Below, piece after piece: positions 35,262 through 44,846 of a stretch of 64,000 bases of DNA. Origin of the DNA: Alkalimarinus alittae. GTDB lineage: Bacteria > Pseudomonadota > Gammaproteobacteria > Pseudomonadales > Oleiphilaceae. The stretch lies in NCBI RefSeq assembly GCF_026016465.1, contig NZ_CP100390.1, forward strand, positions 3,206,501 through 3,270,500, written 5' to 3'. Every line of letters begins with the position of its first letter. Positions within the stretch are counted from its first letter, which is position 1. The translations under genes were made by a program, and so were the position numbers. Under the pieces are notes generated by a model that saw nothing but the letters and a program-made list of their open reading frames with translations, was not told the origin of the DNA and searched no databases.

Positions 35262-36152
35262 ATTAAAATCCAGTCGCCCCTTTTAACCCCAAACATCCCC
35301 TTTATTGCGTTAATTATTGCTACATTTTTATGGGGTAGCTCCTTCATCGCATTAAAAATTGCGTTTGTTGAATTTCACCCTGCTCAAGTGATTTTTTTTC
35401 GAATGCTTATCGCAACCCTCTGCTTTATGCTAGTATTCCGTCGTCTAGGTAACGTCTCGTACCAAAAAGGTGACTGGAAATACCTCGCAGGCATGTGCCT
35501 ATTTGAGCCCTGCCTTTATTTTATTTTCGAATCCATCGCATTGAAAAACACCAGCGCATCTCAAGCGGGTGTCATCACATCCTTACTCCCTTTAATGGTG
35601 GCAGTAGGTGCTTATTTTTTCTTAAAAGAACAGCTCAGTAAAAAGACCGTTCTTGGTTTTATCGTCGCCGTTGCTGGCGCCATCTCGTTAAGCCTTCTCG
35701 GCAGCGAAACCGAACGTGCACCCAACCCTGTTATGGGCAACTTTTTTGAGTTTTTAGCAATGGCTTGTGCTTGCGGTTATACCCTATTGTTAAAACACCT
35801 TACATTACGCTATTCAGCACTTTTTCTTACTGCGCTTCAGTCAGCGAGCGGGGCAGTGTTTTTCTTTCCTGCTGCGCTATGGTTTCCAGTCCCCGCAAAC
35901 TACTCAGTCGACAGCCTTATTGCCATTTTTTATCTAGGTATAATGGTCTCCATTGGCGCCTACGGATTATATAATTACGCGGTCAGCAAAATATCTGCAT
36001 CACAGGCAACCGCTTATATTAATTTTATCCCGGTCTTCACCATCATTATTGCCTTTTTTATACTGGATGAACGTCTGACTATTTGGCAAATAGCTGCCTG
36101 CGGGGTGATTGTTACTGGTATACTTTTATCAAAACCTTCTAATAATAATTAG
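35262..36152 (+). CDS. EamA-type (DMT) transporter, apparently starting at a non-standard codon
   Basis: About 296 residues with ten predicted helices in two EamA repeats (FFRMLIATLCFMLVFRR and LFLTALQSASGAVFFFPAALWF are landmarks). A GTG at 35388 would delete the first helix; the frame is open back to a TGA at 35232-35234 and encodes the family-typical IPFIALIIATFLWGSSFIALK upstream. That stretch has no ATG, GTG or TTG. AAAGG (35249-35253) lies eight bases before ATT at 35262, so an AUU start (or AUC at 35259) is likely. DMT transporters move metabolites across the inner membrane; substrate unknown. Confidence 0.85.
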   Translation: MKIQSPLLTPNIPFIALIIATFLWGSSFIALKIAFVEFHPAQVIFFRMLIATLCFMLVFRRLGNVSYQKGDWKYLAGMCLFEPCLYFIFESIALKNTSASQAGVITSLLPLMVAVGAYFFLKEQLSKKTVLGFIVAVAGAISLSLLGSETERAPNPVMGNFFEFLAMACACGYTLLLKHLTLRYSALFLTALQSASGAVFFFPAALWFPVPANYSVDSLIAIFYLGIMVSIGAYGLYNYAVSKISASQATAYINFIPVFTIIIAFFILDERLTIWQIAACGVIVTGILLSKPSNNN

Positions 36153-36221
36153 CGCCTCATTCTACTTTGCACATTACTGCAGCGAGAAAGACCGTTAGAA
36201 AGAGATAACACGAGATAAGAT

Positions 36222-37274
36222 ATGCATTACCAAACAGACGACATTCGAATTAAAAAAATTAAAGAACTATTACCACCCGTTGCACTTCTTGAGCGATTTC
36301 CTGCAACAGATAAAGCGGCTAAAACAGTCTATCAAGGCAGAGAGGCAATACACCGCATACTCAACAATGAAGACAACCGACTGCTCGTTATCATTGGCCC
36401 CTGCTCTATACATGACCCTAAAGCCGCCATTGAATATGGCCAAAAATTAGTCAAACTAAGAGAGCAGTATAAAGATCATCTTGATATTGTTATGCGAGTC
36501 TATTTTGAAAAGCCACGTACCACTGTCGGTTGGAAAGGGCTGATCAATGACCCGTTTATGGATAACAGTTTTAAAATCAATGACGGGCTTCGTATTGGCC
36601 GAAAACTTCTTCTCGACCTTAATGATATGGGGTTGCCAACAGCGACCGAATATCTCGATATGATAACCCCACAATATATGGCTGACCTTCTTAGCTGGGG
36701 CGCGATTGGCGCTCGTACTACTGAGTCTCAGGTTCATAGAGAGTTAGCATCTGGGCTTTCGTGCCCGGTTGGTTTTAAAAATGCTACCAACGGCACCACC
36801 AAAGTCGCTATTGACGCAATTGGAGCCGCTGCAGCTTCACACCACTTTTTATCGGTAACCAAATTTGGCCACTCAGCGATCGTCGAGACCGCCGGTAATG
36901 CTGACTGTCATATTATTCTACGGGGCGGCGAAGAACCCAACTACGACGCAAAGAGTGTCGCCGCTGTGGTCGCAGAGCTTGAAACAGCCAAGTTACCTAA
37001 AAAAGTCATGATAGACTTTAGTCATGCTAACAGCAGTAAACAGTTTAAAAAACAGATGGATGTATGCAGCAATGTCTGTGATCAAATTAAGACCGGTGAC
37101 GATACGATATTTGGCGTAATGGTCGAAAGCCACTTAGTTGAAGGCCGGCAGAATCTAGTCGGCAATAAAGCCGAAACTTACGGCCAGAGTATTACGGACG
37201 CCTGTATTGGTTGGGACGATACCAAAGCACTCATTGCGCAACTGGCAGAAGCTTCAGCACAACGAGCCAAATAG
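36222..37274 (+). CDS. aroG: 3-deoxy-7-phosphoheptulonate synthase (DAHP synthase, AroG type)
   Basis: A 350-residue enzyme, equal in length to E. coli AroG and closely similar throughout. It shows IIGPCSIHDP (metal-binding Cys), YFEKPRTTVGWKGL, GARTTESQVHRELASG, GFKNATNGT, HIILRGGEEPNY and FSHANSSKQFKKQMDV. It joins phosphoenolpyruvate and erythrose-4-phosphate as the first step of the shikimate pathway. The N-terminal extension used for aromatic amino acid feedback is present. No TyrR box was seen in the short upstream gap. Start has a fair ribosome-binding site (CGAGA). Confidence 0.97.
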   Translation: MHYQTDDIRIKKIKELLPPVALLERFPATDKAAKTVYQGREAIHRILNNEDNRLLVIIGPCSIHDPKAAIEYGQKLVKLREQYKDHLDIVMRVYFEKPRTTVGWKGLINDPFMDNSFKINDGLRIGRKLLLDLNDMGLPTATEYLDMITPQYMADLLSWGAIGARTTESQVHRELASGLSCPVGFKNATNGTTKVAIDAIGAAAASHHFLSVTKFGHSAIVETAGNADCHIILRGGEEPNYDAKSVAAVVAELETAKLPKKVMIDFSHANSSKQFKKQMDVCSNVCDQIKTGDDTIFGVMVESHLVEGRQNLVGNKAETYGQSITDACIGWDDTKALIAQLAEASAQRAK

Positions 37275-37358
37275 ATCATTACCTGATAGTTATGGTTTAC
37301 TAGCATAGCAAGCCATAACCTATTTAGAACAACAAATCCAAATAACACAAGGCGCACT

Positions 37359-37856
37359 ATGTCAGCCAAAATCGCTTTATTCGTTGACGTTCAGAATATC
37401 TACTATACCGTTCGGCAAGCCTATCAGGCGCAGTTCAATTACACGGCATTTTGGAAAGACGTTAGCCAAAAAGGTGAGATTGTTGCTGCCTATGCCTATG
37501 CGATAGATCGTGGTGACCCTAAACAGCGCAGCTTTCAGAGTTTTTTAAAGCAGTTAGGGTTTGAGGTCAAACTTAAACCTTATATTCAAAGAAGTGATGG
37601 GTCTGCTAAAGGTGATTGGGACGTAGGTATCGCGTTAGATGCCTACGAAGCCGCCAGTGAGGTCGATACAATAGTGCTGGCATCAGGCGATGGTGACTTT
37701 GATCTACTGGCCCTGAAGATTCAACAGCGCTTTGACACTCGATTTGAGGTCTATGGCGTACCTTCATTGACGGCAACATCCATTATTGACGCCGCCAACC
37801 AATTTAACCCCATTTATGAGCCTTTACTGATGAACAAACAGAGCCACATAAAATAA
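37359..37856 (+). CDS. NYN-domain (LabA/PIN-like) protein
   Basis: A 165-residue protein with the NYN pattern: FVDVQNIYYTVRQAY at the N-terminus, KGDWDVGIALDAYEAA in the middle and LASGDGDFDLLALKI near residue 107, which supply the acidic residues of a PIN-like nuclease site. NYN proteins are predicted endoribonucleases; this one has no extra domain. Its target is unknown. It follows aroG by 84 bases on the same strand and starts at ATG. Confidence 0.85.
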   Translation: MSAKIALFVDVQNIYYTVRQAYQAQFNYTAFWKDVSQKGEIVAAYAYAIDRGDPKQRSFQSFLKQLGFEVKLKPYIQRSDGSAKGDWDVGIALDAYEAASEVDTIVLASGDGDFDLLALKIQQRFDTRFEVYGVPSLTATSIIDAANQFNPIYEPLLMNKQSHIK

Positions 37857-37863
37857 TTGCTAG

Positions 37864-39018
37864 CTAGTTAGAGCGCGTAGCCAACCATTCCGCAACCTCG
37901 GGCCATATAGTTTTAGGCGCTTTACTGCCAGACAGTATTCCCATATGCCCACCCTCAACTTCAAGAACCTGCTGATCTGTGCTCGCAACATGCTCTAACA
38001 TTGCAACACTACAATCTTTAGTCACAATAGGGTCTTGCTTGCCTACCACCAAAAGCATGTTAGATTTTATATTCGCAAAACGTCCTTGCGCATCCTTCAT
38101 GGGGAGCTCGCCTCTTGCCACTATGTTATCAGCCCAGAGGTATTGAATAACATCCTGTATAACGGCACCAGGGTACGCCACCATATTGTCTAAAAAAGCG
38201 CCATTGGTCGCGTGTGATATCACATATTCTTCATCATGCAGATTTTTTAATAAATCTAAATACCCTTGCAGGCTGCCTATCGGGTTTGTCAGCTTAAATG
38301 CTAACGAGTTAACCCAACCAGGCGAACGCCACCATCTACGCGGTGTATTGTGAACACGCCAGCCCGCTTTTTTATCTAACCAGTTAAGTTTTCTAGAGAT
38401 ACCTCGATACTGTTTACCTAACTCGCCATTGGCATGATAATCTCCCGGCGCTCCGACCAATGCCAAATTAACAATATCAGGGTCGCCCAATGAGGTGTAG
38501 CACGCACTAAACAGTCCTCCAAAACTCCAGCCATGCAACGAAAGTTTTTTAGAGCCACTATGGCCTCTAACTTTTGCCAAGACATCAGGCATTAGCTCTG
38601 CAAAGTAACTAGAAATAGTGTAGTGATTGTGATCCCAACCGGGTCTTCCCCAGTCGATTAAATAAAGCTCAAACCCTTTGGCGCGTAAGTATTTAACAAG
38701 GCTACGCTCAGGGAAAAGATCATAAATGTACATATTTACAGCAAGCGGCGCGACCATCACCAACGGTATCTTGTGGGTATTTTTCGCTACGCTCACCGTC
38801 TCTCCATCTACAATAATTTCAGAGGTTTTCAAGGGTGGGTAGTATCGTAAACGGACGATATCTTTTTGGTAAATAATTTCAAACGGTGTCTTTTCAGCCT
38901 GAAGTAGTTTATCGGTCTGGAAAAATCGTTGCTTAGCATTACTGGTTGAACGTTCAACTAGCGCTCTTACTTCGTTATATTTATTTCTCAATTCTTTTGA
39001 TGTATTTACAACAGACAT
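37864..39018 (-). CDS. PhaC-like alpha/beta hydrolase with Ser at the nucleophile elbow
   Basis: A protein of about 384 residues resembling class III PHA synthases (VPLVMVAPLAVNMYIYDLFPERSLVKYL, LYLIDWGRPGWDH, VVGKQDPIVTKDCS, VEGGHMGILSG). PHA synthases use Cys in a G-x-C-x-G-G box; here the motif is HGWSFGGLF, with Ser. Candidate Asp (KQDPI) and His (GGHMG) are present, so a Ser-His-Asp hydrolase, perhaps a PHA depolymerase-like or acyl-chain hydrolase, is more likely than a synthase. No phaE, phaB or phasin gene is nearby. ATG at 39018 preferred over a longer TTG start. Confidence 0.75.
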   Translation of the reverse strand: MSVVNTSKELRNKYNEVRALVERSTSNAKQRFFQTDKLLQAEKTPFEIIYQKDIVRLRYYPPLKTSEIIVDGETVSVAKNTHKIPLVMVAPLAVNMYIYDLFPERSLVKYLRAKGFELYLIDWGRPGWDHNHYTISSYFAELMPDVLAKVRGHSGSKKLSLHGWSFGGLFSACYTSLGDPDIVNLALVGAPGDYHANGELGKQYRGISRKLNWLDKKAGWRVHNTPRRWWRSPGWVNSLAFKLTNPIGSLQGYLDLLKNLHDEEYVISHATNGAFLDNMVAYPGAVIQDVIQYLWADNIVARGELPMKDAQGRFANIKSNMLLVVGKQDPIVTKDCSVAMLEHVASTDQQVLEVEGGHMGILSGSKAPKTIWPEVAEWLATRSN

Positions 39019-39254
39019 AATACAGCTCAACAATAATAATTTTAAATAGGCCTACCGAAACACCTATGCTTTGAAAACAGTCTCTAATTCTCAATTTTAC
39101 GTAATCTGTAAGTCTACGTCATTGACTAAAGTGCGCAACACCCTTAAACAAAGTGTCAAATGGTTAACATGCACTGCCTAGCACTATTGCAATCTCAGCC
39201 TATAAAATGGGATATTTAGCGATAATCCACCCACTGTTTCAATACAGGTCTACT

Positions 39255-39833
39255 ATGAACCTAGGTCAATCATTCGGCACCGTATTCGCAGGGTTACTCA
39301 CATTAAGTTCGGTGCCATTTAGCCATGCGGCAGGCCTAACGGCAGAAGCCGTATTAGGTGATTATCAATCTGACCCGTTATTCGGTGAGGCTGCAGCTCA
39401 TGAAAGTGTCGTCATAGAAGTCGGCACATTAAGATTTGTCCCAAAACAAATAAACGTACCTACTGACACCAATATTCGATTTGTCTTTACCAATAGCAGT
39501 TTCGAGCCTCACCTGATGGTCATGGCATTAGACTTTAACGAAGTATTAGCAGACCACGCATTTATTAATGAGTTTCTAGAACACGGTAGTCAAGAGATCA
39601 GCGTACCAGGAGGACACAGCCATGGTAATTCATCATCAGATGACGCGTCTCCGATGGTTAAGCTCATCAACGAGCACCCAGCCGTATTCTTAAAACCTGG
39701 CGACACCAAAGAAATTCTAGTAAAGTTTTCTGATAATCAGCCAGTCCAGATAGCCTGCGCCTTAGACAACCACCACAACCAAGGTATGAGCGGGGCTATT
39801 TCCCCCACTCGCCAGCACAGTCAAATTCCTTAA
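39255..39833 (+). CDS. Exported cupredoxin-like protein
   Basis: About 192 residues. The preferred ATG at 39255 gives a signal peptide ending in SHA-AGL. The body has cupredoxin strand pattern (VVIEVGTLRFVPKQINVPTDTNIRFVFTNSSFEPHLMVMAL) with candidate copper ligands His in EPHLM and the C-terminal CALDNHHNQGM set (Cys, His, Met). Family members bind type-1 copper in the periplasm, for electron transfer or copper handling. It abuts the convergent RND gene (stop codons one base apart). A longer start at 39207 would spoil the signal peptide. Confidence 0.7.
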   Translation: MNLGQSFGTVFAGLLTLSSVPFSHAAGLTAEAVLGDYQSDPLFGEAAAHESVVIEVGTLRFVPKQINVPTDTNIRFVFTNSSFEPHLMVMALDFNEVLADHAFINEFLEHGSQEISVPGGHSHGNSSSDDASPMVKLINEHPAVFLKPGDTKEILVKFSDNQPVQIACALDNHHNQGMSGAISPTRQHSQIP

Positions 39834-39834
39834 C

Positions 39835-42800
39835 TTAATTTGAAGAAAAAGCATCAGTAGCCGACTTAACCGTTGAACGATTTGACACTTTCAACCTAAA
39901 GTAAGCGCTAACATTAGCGCCCATCACTAGCAGGCACGGCGTTAGAAACAGAGTCAGCAACGTCGCAAATGCCAACCCTCCTGCAATCGCGCTTGAAAGC
40001 TGTGTCCACCATTGAGTAGATGGAGCGCCAAACGAAACGTCCCGATTAATAAAATCGATATTCATCGAGAGAACCATCGGAATTAGTCCTAAAATAGTCG
40101 TACCAGCCGTCAGAAGAACCGGCCTTAGCCTTAATTCACCCGTGATAAGTGCCGCTTTATAGGGTGTCAGTCCCTCTTTGATATAAGCATTATAAGTATC
40201 AATCAGTACGATATTGTTATTTACCACAATACCCGCTAAGGCAATAATGCCAAGACCCACCATCACCACGCCAAACGGCTGAGCGGTTACCATTAAGCCA
40301 ATTAGCACTCCTGCAGTCGAAAACACGATAGCACTGAGCACCAGAAAACTCTGATAAAAGCTATTAAACTGAGTCACCAATATCAGCAGCATCATAAATA
40401 GCGCCATCAAAAACGCATTGGATAAAAACTGTGCCGTTTCTCGTTGGTCTTCATCTTCGCCTTTGACGTTTATTTTCACATCAGGCTTCAATCCGCCTTT
40501 TTCAAACTGCGCCTGTAACGACTGTAGCCGTTCACTAACCAACTGCCCTTCTTCAACATCCGCCTGTATAGTAATAACCCTTTTGGCATCCACTCGTTTT
40601 ATGGTGCCCGTTTTTTGGGCTGGCGTTAGGGTTACAAAATTACTGAGAGGGATCATCCCTTTTTCTGTCTGGATACTAAAATTATCAAACTTATCAAGCG
40701 TGCGTTCGCTCTTCGGAAAGCGAATATTAATATCAATTTCTTCATCTGAGTCATCAGGTCGGTAGTCTGACACACGATAACCATTGGTTATTAATTGAAT
40801 TGCACTGCCAATCAATACGATGTCAGCGCCATACTGTGCGGAGGCGCCTCTATCAACCTGTAAACGCCACTCTATCCCCTGTAAGGGTCGGTTATCTTCA
40901 ACGTCTTTAAACCCACCTAACGCAGTCATTTTATCTCGAATAACGGTTACCGCTTCTTGAACGTGCTCGGGTATCATCGCGCTCACTTGCAGCTGGATGG
41001 GTTTCCCACCTGATGGGCCATTTTCTTCTTTTCGGAACTCTAATTGAATGCCGGCCAAGTCAGAAGTTTTCTCTTTCATTTCGGCCAAAATTTCAGAGGC
41101 GACTCGTCGGTCCTTCCAATCAATGAACTGAAACTGTATTGAACCAATCACATCTTCAGAAACATTGCTCTGAGAGCGATTAAATGACCTTGCATACAAC
41201 GACTTCAGCTCAGGCATGCCATAAAATCGTTGCTCAACCTGTTTAAGTAGTTCATCTTTCTCATATACCGACAGGTCTCCCCTTGCTTGAACTAACACCT
41301 GAGCAGTCTCGGGTTCAACTGACGGGAAAAACTCTACGCCTTTACCGATCTGTGAGTAAGTTGCATAAGTAACCGCTATAATCATCATCGCAAGTAATAG
41401 CGTCTTTCCTGGGTGGCGTAATAATGCCCCCAATAACTTAACATAGCCTGACATTAAGAGTGTTTGAGTGGAGGTTTCTCCCTCCTTGTTAGATTGTCGG
41501 CTTCCGCCTAGCCAACTTCCTAATACTGGCAAAAACACCAAGGCAACGACCAATGAAGCGAGCAAACAGATAATCACGGTAATAGGTAAAAACTTCATAA
41601 ACTCGCCGACGGTGCCCGGCCATGAAATAAGCGGCAAAAACACAGCAAGCGTTGTGGCAGTCGAGGCAATAATGGGCCATGCCATTCTCTTTGAAGCTTG
41701 TGAAAATGCCTTTCCTGCTGGCAAGCCTTCTTCCTGGTTTCTTGACGCCAACTCAGTCACTACAATAGCACCATCAACCAACATGCCAACAACCAGAATA
41801 AGGCTAAATAGCACCACGATATTCAAGGTGAAACCCATCGCATAAATAATCAAGATACCGGATAAAAACGATGCAGGTATAGCAACTCCCACTAATAACG
41901 ATGAACGTAAGCCTAGTGCTCCCACAATAACAATCATCACCATGACTATCGCACTGGATACGTTGTTTTGGAGGTCTTTTAGCATATCAACAATCTGGCC
42001 TGACTTATCGATGATATACGTATGCTTCAATGAGCTAGGCCAGTACTCTCTTTTTTCAGCAACAATCTGTTTTACCTGTTTAATCACCTCAATGATGTTC
42101 GAGCCTACCCGTTTTTTTACTTCAAGTGAGATCGCAGGCTCACCATTCACTCGGGCAAACCCTTCTGGATCTTTAAAAGTCCGGCGCACAGACGCAACAT
42201 CTCGAAAACTAACAACCGTGCCGCTGACCACTTTAATAGGTAAAGACAAAATATCTTCTAAATCTTCAATAACCCCAGAGACCTTCATCAACTGCCGGCC
42301 ATGACCGCTATCTATTGCACCTGCGGCAACTAACTGATTATTACGGTTAACAATATTGAGAACACTTTCAAAATTGATGTTGTAAGTCTCTAATATTAAG
42401 GGATCAACAATAATCTCAAGGACTTCTTCACGATCTCCCCCAATATCAACTTCGAGAACGCCAGGAAGCCCTTCAATATCATCTTTTAGATCTCTCGCTA
42501 TTCGCAATAGATTTCGCTCTTGAATAGGTCCAGATAAACTCATACTTAGCACCGGAAAAAGCGCTACGTTAACTTCATTAACTTCCGGTTCCTCTGTTTC
42601 AGAAGGTAGATTAACCTTGGCTCTATCAACCTGCTCTCTCACATCATCTAAAGCGGACTGACTATCAAACCCTGCATCAAACTCAAGCGTCACGGATGCA
42701 TGGTTTTCCCCCGCAGAAGATCGCATCTCTTTGACGCCTTCAATAGATTTAAGCTCCTTCTCCATCGGGCGAACCAAAAGACGTTCAGCATCAGCCGGTG

Positions 42801-42978
42801 AAATACCGTCATGAAACATAGATACATAAATAATAGGAATAGCGATATCAGGCTCTGATTCTTTAGGTATAGCCTGGTATGCAAAAATACCACTGACCAG
42901 TAAAAACAATAAGACGAGAAGTGTCGCTCTACGCCTATTAATAGCCCAATCAATCAGGTTGGCTTTACCGTCAGTCAT
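39835..42978 (-). CDS. RND efflux permease (AcrB/HAE1-like group)
   Basis: A 1047-residue inner-membrane transporter with about 12 helices and two large periplasmic loops. Landmarks: first helix LLVLLFLLVSGIFAYQAIPKESEPDIAIP, SALDDVREQVDRAKVNLP, GMLVDGAIVVTELASRN in helix 4 (proton-relay Asp), and GIIALAGIVVNNNIVLIDTYN in helix 10. Substrates are likely hydrophobic organic compounds rather than metals, as the CzcA/CusA metal signature is absent. It overlaps the MFP gene by four bases, forming a two-gene tripartite pump with an external TolC partner. Confidence 0.92.
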   Translation of the reverse strand: MTDGKANLIDWAINRRRATLLVLLFLLVSGIFAYQAIPKESEPDIAIPIIYVSMFHDGISPADAERLLVRPMEKELKSIEGVKEMRSSAGENHASVTLEFDAGFDSQSALDDVREQVDRAKVNLPSETEEPEVNEVNVALFPVLSMSLSGPIQERNLLRIARDLKDDIEGLPGVLEVDIGGDREEVLEIIVDPLILETYNINFESVLNIVNRNNQLVAAGAIDSGHGRQLMKVSGVIEDLEDILSLPIKVVSGTVVSFRDVASVRRTFKDPEGFARVNGEPAISLEVKKRVGSNIIEVIKQVKQIVAEKREYWPSSLKHTYIIDKSGQIVDMLKDLQNNVSSAIVMVMIVIVGALGLRSSLLVGVAIPASFLSGILIIYAMGFTLNIVVLFSLILVVGMLVDGAIVVTELASRNQEEGLPAGKAFSQASKRMAWPIIASTATTLAVFLPLISWPGTVGEFMKFLPITVIICLLASLVVALVFLPVLGSWLGGSRQSNKEGETSTQTLLMSGYVKLLGALLRHPGKTLLLAMMIIAVTYATYSQIGKGVEFFPSVEPETAQVLVQARGDLSVYEKDELLKQVEQRFYGMPELKSLYARSFNRSQSNVSEDVIGSIQFQFIDWKDRRVASEILAEMKEKTSDLAGIQLEFRKEENGPSGGKPIQLQVSAMIPEHVQEAVTVIRDKMTALGGFKDVEDNRPLQGIEWRLQVDRGASAQYGADIVLIGSAIQLITNGYRVSDYRPDDSDEEIDINIRFPKSERTLDKFDNFSIQTEKGMIPLSNFVTLTPAQKTGTIKRVDAKRVITIQADVEEGQLVSERLQSLQAQFEKGGLKPDVKINVKGEDEDQRETAQFLSNAFLMALFMMLLILVTQFNSFYQSFLVLSAIVFSTAGVLIGLMVTAQPFGVVMVGLGIIALAGIVVNNNIVLIDTYNAYIKEGLTPYKAALITGELRLRPVLLTAGTTILGLIPMVLSMNIDFINRDVSFGAPSTQWWTQLSSAIAGGLAFATLLTLFLTPCLLVMGANVSAYFRLKVSNRSTVKSATDAFSSN

Positions 42979-44051
42979 AATGTCACCGAATCAGGGGTGT
43001 CTTCTATGGGCTCAACCTCATCCCCTTCAGTTACAAAGCCCTGCCCTGCAGTAATAATTTTGAACGTTTCTGGTAACCCTTGCAGCCAAATCCCATCTCG
43101 CTCGCTGCGGATAATATCGACAGTTTGAGTAATGACACGATGCTGAGTATCCACCCCTTTAACCTGTAATAGACCGTCACTATTCAAGTCAAGCAAAGAG
43201 CCAGTCAACTTATGGGCTTTTTGCTCCCCCGTTTCGACAGTCACCCGCGCGCTCTGGCCGAACCGTAAAATGTTAGTCACGTTTTCAGCTTTTGCTTCAA
43301 CTCTAAATGTTCGAGTATTCGCGTCAGCAGAGCTTGAAATAAAACTGACTGTTCCTTCAAGCATTCGACCATCAAGCAGAGTAGCATTTACGGTTTGTCC
43401 GATTATAATATCGGCAATATATTGTTGAGGTACATCTGCGGTAATTAATATAGTGCTATCATCCACTAAATAGGCCAACGAATCCCCCGGCGAAACATAG
43501 TCGCCAACTTCCACATAGCGATCATTCAATACCGTATCAAAGGGGGCTTTTACTGAGGTTTTATCAATTTCGACTTCAATCTCTTTAACCGCCGCCTCTG
43601 CAGCCAGCACATTTGCAACATTTTTCTGCTGCTGATTGATAGATAACATATTTTTCTTTTGCAACTGAGCCCCGGCATTCCGTTCAGACTTTTTAACCTC
43701 TAGTTCAGCCTTAGCTTTTTTTAACTGCGCCAACCGGTCACTTACATCTAATTCGACTATGCGCTCCCCTTTCTTTAACCGACTCCCTTTGTCGCGGCCT
43801 AACTGAGTCACAACACCTTGCACTTCAGCCCTTATTTCAATCTCTCTAGCAGCCTCTATTTGGCCTTGTAGATATAAGCTATTAGTCACCGTCTCAGCCA
43901 CAATTGTTTTGACTTTAACTTTGAATTTTTCAGGCGACGCCTGGCCGGTTGTTGCAGCTAAATCAGGCTCGGTTGTGGCGCTAGAGCCGGAAAGTACCCA
44001 CCCTACTGAGACCACTGTAAGCACTATCGCTATAATGATTGAACGGTTCAT
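42975..44051 (-). CDS. RND periplasmic adaptor (membrane fusion protein)
   Basis: A 358-residue protein with an N-terminal signal anchor (IIAIVLTVVSVGWVLSG). A lipoyl/biotinyl-like half-motif appears at EIRAEVQGVVTQLGRDKGSRLKKGERIVELD, then a helical hairpin (AKAELEVKKSERNAGAQLQKKN), the second half SVKAPFDTVLNDRYVEVGDYVSPGDSLAYL, and a beta-barrel region. It links the RND permease to a TolC-type channel. The four-base overlap with the permease implies coupling. It is 48 bases downstream of the tetR gene. Confidence 0.92.
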   Translation of the reverse strand: MNRSIIIAIVLTVVSVGWVLSGSSATTEPDLAATTGQASPEKFKVKVKTIVAETVTNSLYLQGQIEAAREIEIRAEVQGVVTQLGRDKGSRLKKGERIVELDVSDRLAQLKKAKAELEVKKSERNAGAQLQKKNMLSINQQQKNVANVLAAEAAVKEIEVEIDKTSVKAPFDTVLNDRYVEVGDYVSPGDSLAYLVDDSTILITADVPQQYIADIIIGQTVNATLLDGRMLEGTVSFISSSADANTRTFRVEAKAENVTNILRFGQSARVTVETGEQKAHKLTGSLLDLNSDGLLQVKGVDTQHRVITQTVDIIRSERDGIWLQGLPETFKIITAGQGFVTEGDEVEPIEDTPDSVTL

Positions 44052-44099
44052 ATTTGCCCTTTAAACCTATAGTCTTATTTTTATTAATTACGATTAAAC

Positions 44100-44741
44100 T
44101 TAACGCGCTCCAGCGCTTAATCCTGTTAGCCCGGCGATCATATATTCACTAATAAATGTCACAAACTCATCTTGATCAATCTTCGACTGACTACTAATAT
44201 CTGTATTCCAAATCATCGACATAGCGCCATCAAAGGTAGCCTCAAGACCCATAATAAGCTGTTCATAGGGTCGTCTAGGAATAACACCTTGTTCAATGCC
44301 AATATCTAAAATGCGTCCTATAAACGCTTCAAACTGTTTTTCCATACATTCAAAACGCTCTTGATACGACCGACTAAGCCGTTCAATATAATCAGATCGC
44401 TTACAATAAAAACTAACACGAGCGTGAGCCTGGCAGGCGAGGTATAACGTAAAGGATTGGCGTATGACGGCCCTCATCAATTGCTCGACAGGTTGTTCAT
44501 GATTAATCGCCCTAAACTCAGCCAGTAAGCGGTCATGAAAATCCAGCGCAATGCGGGCGTAAATTTCATCTTTCGTAGAAAAGTGTTTGTAAACCGTGCC
44601 TTTACCAATGTCTGCCTTTTTGGCAATTTGGTCGACGGTCACTTGCTCCCAACTAGGGTTGTCGAAGAGTGATAAAGCGGCAAGGAGTATTTCTTGTTCT
44701 CGCCGAGCAAACTCTCGTTCTTTTCGTGTTTGGGATTCCAT
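44100..44741 (-). CDS. TetR-family repressor of the adjacent RND operon
   Basis: A 213-residue protein. The N-terminal HTH reads WEQVTVDQIAKKADIGKGTVYKHFSTKDEIYARI, the standard TetR recognition helix region, followed by a helical effector domain (about 65-213). It is the first gene of the leftward tetR-MFP-RND operon, and an almost adjacent palindrome (44773-44794) fits its own operator, giving autoregulation and control of the pump. The inducer is unknown. Confidence 0.9.
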   Translation of the reverse strand: MESQTRKEREFARREQEILLAALSLFDNPSWEQVTVDQIAKKADIGKGTVYKHFSTKDEIYARIALDFHDRLLAEFRAINHEQPVEQLMRAVIRQSFTLYLACQAHARVSFYCKRSDYIERLSRSYQERFECMEKQFEAFIGRILDIGIEQGVIPRRPYEQLIMGLEATFDGAMSMIWNTDISSQSKIDQDEFVTFISEYMIAGLTGLSAGAR

Positions 44742-44772
44742 GCACCCACCATTGATAACTGGCCATTTCTGA

Positions 44773-44794
44773 CAGTATTTTACACAAAATACTG
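44773..44794. promoter_or_regulatory. TetR operator candidate upstream of the RND operon
   Basis: CAGTATTTT (44773-44781) and AAAATACTG (44786-44794) form a perfect 9+9 palindrome around ACAC. On the minus strand it overlaps a promoter candidate with -35 TTGGTC and -10 TATTTT (16-base spacer). It lies 31 bases upstream of tetR. Confidence 0.65.
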
Positions 44795-44846
44795 CCAGTC
44801 ATAATATGACCAATAGTCACATAGGTGATTCAGTGGGTCAACAAAA

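Noticed and set aside
37864-39018. Annotation as a PHA synthase
   Set aside because: The nucleophile Cys is replaced by Ser and there are no pha partners, so hydrolase is the safer call.
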